Source: Coniochaeta sp. PMI_546 (lineage: Eukaryota > Ascomycota > Sordariomycetes > Coniochaetales > Coniochaetaceae). From it: 64,000 nt of DNA. Position numbers and translations under genes: made by a program. Under the pieces are notes generated by a model that worked only from the letters and a program-made list of their open reading frames with translations, searched no databases and was not told where the DNA came from. Shown piece after piece: positions 60,191 through 64,000 of the stretch; the first letter of the stretch is position 1, and each line of letters opens with the position of its first letter. The DNA is taken from positions 2,976,001 to 3,040,000 of the forward strand of contig MU271145.1 of the NCBI GenBank assembly GCA_021432605.1. The letters run 5' to 3'.

Positions 60191-62933
60191 TATTTCTTCC
60201 ACTGCCGATGCTTGTGTCGTCTTTGCTTGCCGCAGATGGCGGTCAGATTTTGTGTTGTTATATTTCGGAGGCGGACATCTTTCTACTCCGGAACTCGAGG
60301 GATGCCCGTAGGGACCGAGGGAATGGTCAGGGTTTATGAGGTTCACTCGAAGTTTATGTCTGTAAGACGACACGGAAAGGGAGCGATTAATTGCCAATGA
60401 TGATGGTTGGTAAACTTTTGCTTGATCGCTAAAGGAGTGGACTTATAGATTACTATCGCGCATAATATTTACCACCACTTGGCCAGCTCCCTCCCCTAGA
60501 GTCCCTGAATAGGTCGCGGATTCAATAGAGCTGTCCTCTCCGGTAGTCTTGGAATCAAAGCAAGTTGTTCACGGGCAGCAGACCAGTCGACGATTTAAAG
60601 GAGAACGTCCATATCGGGCATACCCGAAGGAGTACACCCACTTATAAAATGGGGGCGGCCTACCCCAGTCGGTATTGAGGCTCTGGGTAGTATCGCAAGC
60701 TGAGTCGGGCCGGTATGTGGAGATAGGAGGCGGCACCTGGTGGTAGCAGAAGGAGGACTGGCGTAGTAGTAGAAGTATACAAGGATTTCAATCCCGTCAA
60801 AGAGCATACCTAGAGCGGTTGAGCGTGTAACGTGTCTCTAGCGATGGTCTATGGAATATCAGATCTCATAGCGCTGCTTGGAAGGAGGCGGAAAGATAAG
60901 GATATGGATTCGTAGGTGCATTGATTCAACCACGACCTCCTCGCTTCATGTTCTGAACTGTAGAAGAAAATGAAGATGGTTGCGCCAGATCAGGTGCCAG
61001 CAAACGAGGTTCTTTTTACGCAACCACAGCCTCACGAGACAGGTATCCGTGGATGGTGTCTTCGTTGGATGTCGTCAAAGGAAGTTAGGACCAGATCAGA
61101 CGAGGGGACCCGCGTGACAAACGAACGGTCTTGTTGAATCCCTTGGCGAGATCTGGCGCCAGGACCGATGGAGCTAGTCGTCAACCGGCTAGCTTGGTTA
61201 CCATTCGTCGGCGCTAAGCACACGTTACCGAACCTAAAACAGATGTCCACACTCTATTCCCCACATTTCATTTTCCAGGACGACGTCGAAGGCGCCAGTG
61301 AGCTTCGCCATACCGGCTTTTCCAGAAAGCGATTCAAGTGATGAACCTTGACAAGCTCTCCAGCACCTGGAACGGCACCATCATGGCCCACCGGCCCAAC
61401 GCTGCGGCCCGATAGGCGGATAGAGAGATGCGTGCGAATTTGGAGATGGTGTTCTTATTCCATGGGACTGGCGAGATCGCGCGCTCCCACCTTACTATAG
61501 TACGGTAGGCGTGCTGCGGGGGACGAAGGGGGCCTTGGAATGGGCAACATGTTGTGCGATTTGGAGCTTGACTGGCGTGTTCGCTGTGGAAATCACAAGA
61601 GACTCGTTCTTATTAGACACCACGAGCCTTGGAAACCAGCCGCAGATTTCCGTCACATTCAGTCGATGTTGAGCCATGGACCCGACTGACTGCTGCACTA
61701 GACTCCTTCAAGGGCGACAACAGCCTGGAGTTTCGAACTCGCCAGTCCTGCTGGGAAGTCATGACATCTACACAGTAGAGTCACTTGCTTGGAACTCTGG
61801 TGCGTCATGAACCTTCTCTCGGGGTGTCCTTTGACAACTCCTACACCACCCTACTCCACCATGTCGCGGAATTTGGCCGATGCCACAATAGGCACCTGCA
61901 TAGCAGGGCTTGTGATATCGATCAGATACACACTCAAGGACCAGGTTATATGCACCCCAGCCGGCAGATACGCATCTGCGTTAGCCTCTTTTATCGCTTC
62001 AGTACAGTACACTACAGTAGCTCGAGGCCTGGGCGTCTCTTTCCCTAACCTGGACTTGCTCCTGAGCTGTTTCCAGGATGTGCACGGCCCTGGACACCGA
62101 CAACCCCAGAGCGGCATCGTTATTCGCTTGCTGGTTGCTTTTCTATTCTCTGTTCTGTTTCAACCCCTTCAAAGCATACAAAGACTAGCAACTTAACATC
62201 GCTTCCATGGCTATCGTTGGCGAGTTGGCCAATTTGGTCACCCCCGCAGCCAGGGCTCAGGGCGAAATGCCTGGTGCTGCCTTCTCGCAGTGTGACCAGA
62301 TAGCTATCGCCTCCTCGATTCCATGGAAGCAGTGAATGCCAAGAAGAAGTTGGAGAGAGCGGGATGGCGTCGTAGGCGCCACCATCCCACACCGGGCTTC
62401 GCGCCTTTCCCATTCCTGAACTGGGACGGTCCCTCTAACATTTGGCCGCCATTCTCCTTCGGGTGCCATGTCCGAAGCAGTAGCCTCGAGGCCTTCACGT
62501 CTGACATGGGTCTGGCGATGGATACATCTGTGCCTTGCATCAGCTCTAGGTTGTCACATTGCCTGCAGCGCCAATATTGGATGGCATCGAGGAATTTGAA
62601 GGACGGTAACTGTGGATCGATAGCGTCCCCTGACTGGCAATCTGCTCGCTCGGAGAGTCGGAGGGAACTTTGCTCCGTATGTGAAGCCGGTATTGTTCAG
62701 TATATAGCCTCAGGACAAGACCATCACGGACACAGGTCACAGGTAAGACGCTCGCTCTGTCTCTCAGCACCTGCCCAAGCCAGCACAAGCGTGTGAGGCT
62801 CCCTTCCTTGACAGCCTTCACATCTCACTGTCTCTCTTTGATATACCACGATAAGAAGCTTTCTGAAGCTCTCTGCCGCTCTTTTTGCACCAGTATCACG
62901 TAGTCGTTCCTTCGGTGCTATCCTCTGCCCAAC
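60191..62933. other. Intergenic spacer, no gene seen
   Basis: Only short overlapping ORFs without coding character are present (the longest is 157 codons at 62323-62796). The last few hundred bases should be the promoter of the GH64 gene. I found no RNA gene or repeat of note. Confidence 0.55.
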
Positions 62934-64000
62934 ATGTCGACGCTCGAGGAAGTTCTGGCCATCCAGAAGCAGTATCACGTACTTCAAGCCCCTACAACCA
63001 CTGCCGCTGCGGAATTCAAGGTGGCGGCAACCGCCTCAACCCTGAACATCACGCTCAAGAACAACACCAACTCGTCCAACTGCTATGCCTATGTGACAGG
63101 TCTGGACGTCAACAGGAACAATGCCGTCTTCATCTTGCAGGCGGACGGCGTCACCGCCTACTACCCCTCATCGCCCTCGAGCATCCAGCAGCCGCTGGCG
63201 GTGAACTGCAACATCAAGCTCGGAGCCCCAGGCACGTCCAAGGTAGTCACCATCCCGCAGCTCGTCGGCGGCCGCGTCTGGCTCTGCAAGGACTCGCAGC
63301 TCACCTTCAAGCTGAACCCCGGCCCGGCCGTGGTGGAGCCTTCCGTCACCAACCCGAGCGACCCCAACTACAACCTCTGGTGGTCCTTCGCCGAGTTCAC
63401 CTACAACAGCTTCCAGCTGTTCGCCAACATCACCTACGTCGACTTCGTCGGCATGCCCATCTCCCTGACCCTCGTGAACGGCAACGGCGCCGTCCAGAGC
63501 GTGCCGGGCATCCCGTCCAACGGCCTCGACGCCGTCTGCTCCGCCCTGCAGGCCCAAGACGCCAAGGACGGCGCAGGCTGGTCCAAGCTGATCGTCAAGC
63601 ACCCGTCGGGCGCGAACCTGCGCGCCCTGTCCCCCAACAGCGGCATCGTCATGAACAACAGCCTGTTCAACGGCTACTACCAGCCCTACGTCAACGCCGT
63701 GTGGGCCAAGTACGGCTCCGACACGCTCACCGTCGACACGCAGGGCCAGTGGGGCAAGCTGACGGGCAAGGTCGTCAACGGCCAGCTCGCCTTCGGCTCC
63801 GTCGGCGCCTTCCCACAGCCCAGCGCCAGGGACATCTTCTCCTGCAACTCGGGCGCCTTCGGCGCCTACTCCTCCAACACGGACGAGATGGGCAACATCA
63901 CCGCCCGCCTGGCGGCGGCGTTCAATCGGTCCACGCTGCTGGTCAACACGCAGCAGCCGACGGGCGAGCAGATCAGCCAGTACTACCAGAACAGCATCAC
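62934..64000 (+). CDS. GH64 beta-1,3-glucanase, cut by the window edge
   Basis: The enzyme releases oligosaccharides from beta-1,3-glucan. The open frame runs from the ATG at 62934 off the end: at least 355 residues, with no stop. It has no visible intron. The barrel domain begins near residue 28 (EFKVAATASTLNITLKN). In SFAEFTYN and ITYVDFVG, Glu154 and Asp170 match in spacing (16) the catalytic pair known from the Streptomyces matuensis enzyme, also Glu154 and Asp170. The N-terminus MSTLEEVLAIQKQYHV lacks a signal peptide, so the protein may be cytosolic or exported in another way, or a first exon is missing. Codons end almost always in C or G, more so than in neighbours, hinting at high expression. 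The C-terminal part lies outside the window. Confidence 0.87.
   Translation, partial: MSTLEEVLAIQKQYHVLQAPTTTAAAEFKVAATASTLNITLKNNTNSSNCYAYVTGLDVNRNNAVFILQADGVTAYYPSSPSSIQQPLAVNCNIKLGAPGTSKVVTIPQLVGGRVWLCKDSQLTFKLNPGPAVVEPSVTNPSDPNYNLWWSFAEFTYNSFQLFANITYVDFVGMPISLTLVNGNGAVQSVPGIPSNGLDAVCSALQAQDAKDGAGWSKLIVKHPSGANLRALSPNSGIVMNNSLFNGYYQPYVNAVWAKYGSDTLTVDTQGQWGKLTGKVVNGQLAFGSVGAFPQPSARDIFSCNSGAFGAYSSNTDEMGNITARLAAAFNRSTLLVNTQQPTGEQISQYYQNSI

Overview
The window reads as nuclear DNA of a filamentous ascomycete (Pezizomycotina, most likely a Sordariomycete). The support is: short GT-AG introns, mostly 49-118 nt, many with CTAAC/CTAAT-like branch sites; compact but well separated genes on both strands; and fungal-specific families (Fungal_trans zinc-finger regulator, Mip1-type polymerase gamma, Nup192, Ste23, GH16 and GH64 glucan-active enzymes). 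The species cannot be told from the sequence alone.

Layout. 1-5454: Ste23/insulin-degrading M16 protease (+), preceded by an unusual ATG-free open leader. 7018-12367: large Ubp12-type ubiquitin-specific protease (+). 13334-16846: mitochondrial DNA polymerase gamma Mip1 (-). 17727-19010: RING protein with SUMO-interacting motifs, Slx8-like (+). 19687-25057: inner-ring nucleoporin Nup192 (-). 25809-35019: Tel1/ATM kinase (+), divergent from NUP192 across a 751-bp shared promoter. 36145-38720: two-finger C2H2 plus Fungal_trans regulator (-). 38721-47480: a gene-poor stretch of almost 9 kb with a recurring short motif. 48222-52434: Cdc25-type Ras exchange factor (+). 52435-55012: empty spacer. 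55013-57801: cullin-4 (-). 59021-60190: secreted, probably GPI-anchored GH16 protein (+). 62934-64000: GH64 beta-1,3-glucanase cut by the window edge (+).

Function. Between 7 and 58 kb the genes are mostly genome-maintenance and ubiquitin-pathway components: deubiquitinase, mtDNA polymerase, SUMO-targeted ligase, nuclear pore, Tel1 checkpoint kinase and cullin-4 scaffold. The right end turns to Ras signalling and wall glucan metabolism. Slx8-type ligases and the nuclear pore are linked in yeast DNA repair, so their adjacency is suggestive, but neighbouring fungal genes need not cooperate.

Exon structures were worked out by hand from reading-frame continuity, splice sites and family conservation; every model given keeps an open frame across its junctions. 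The weak points are the 5' end of the ubiquitin protease and which ATG of the Ste23 gene is used. I found no convincing tRNA, rRNA, CRISPR, transposon or virus-derived element. No clearly new system stands out. The most unusual signals are the ATG-free Ste23 leader, the repeated AAATGAGGGG motif in the gene-poor island, the exact TAAGGTACCTTA palindromes, and the paired dyads in the NUP192-TEL1 promoter.
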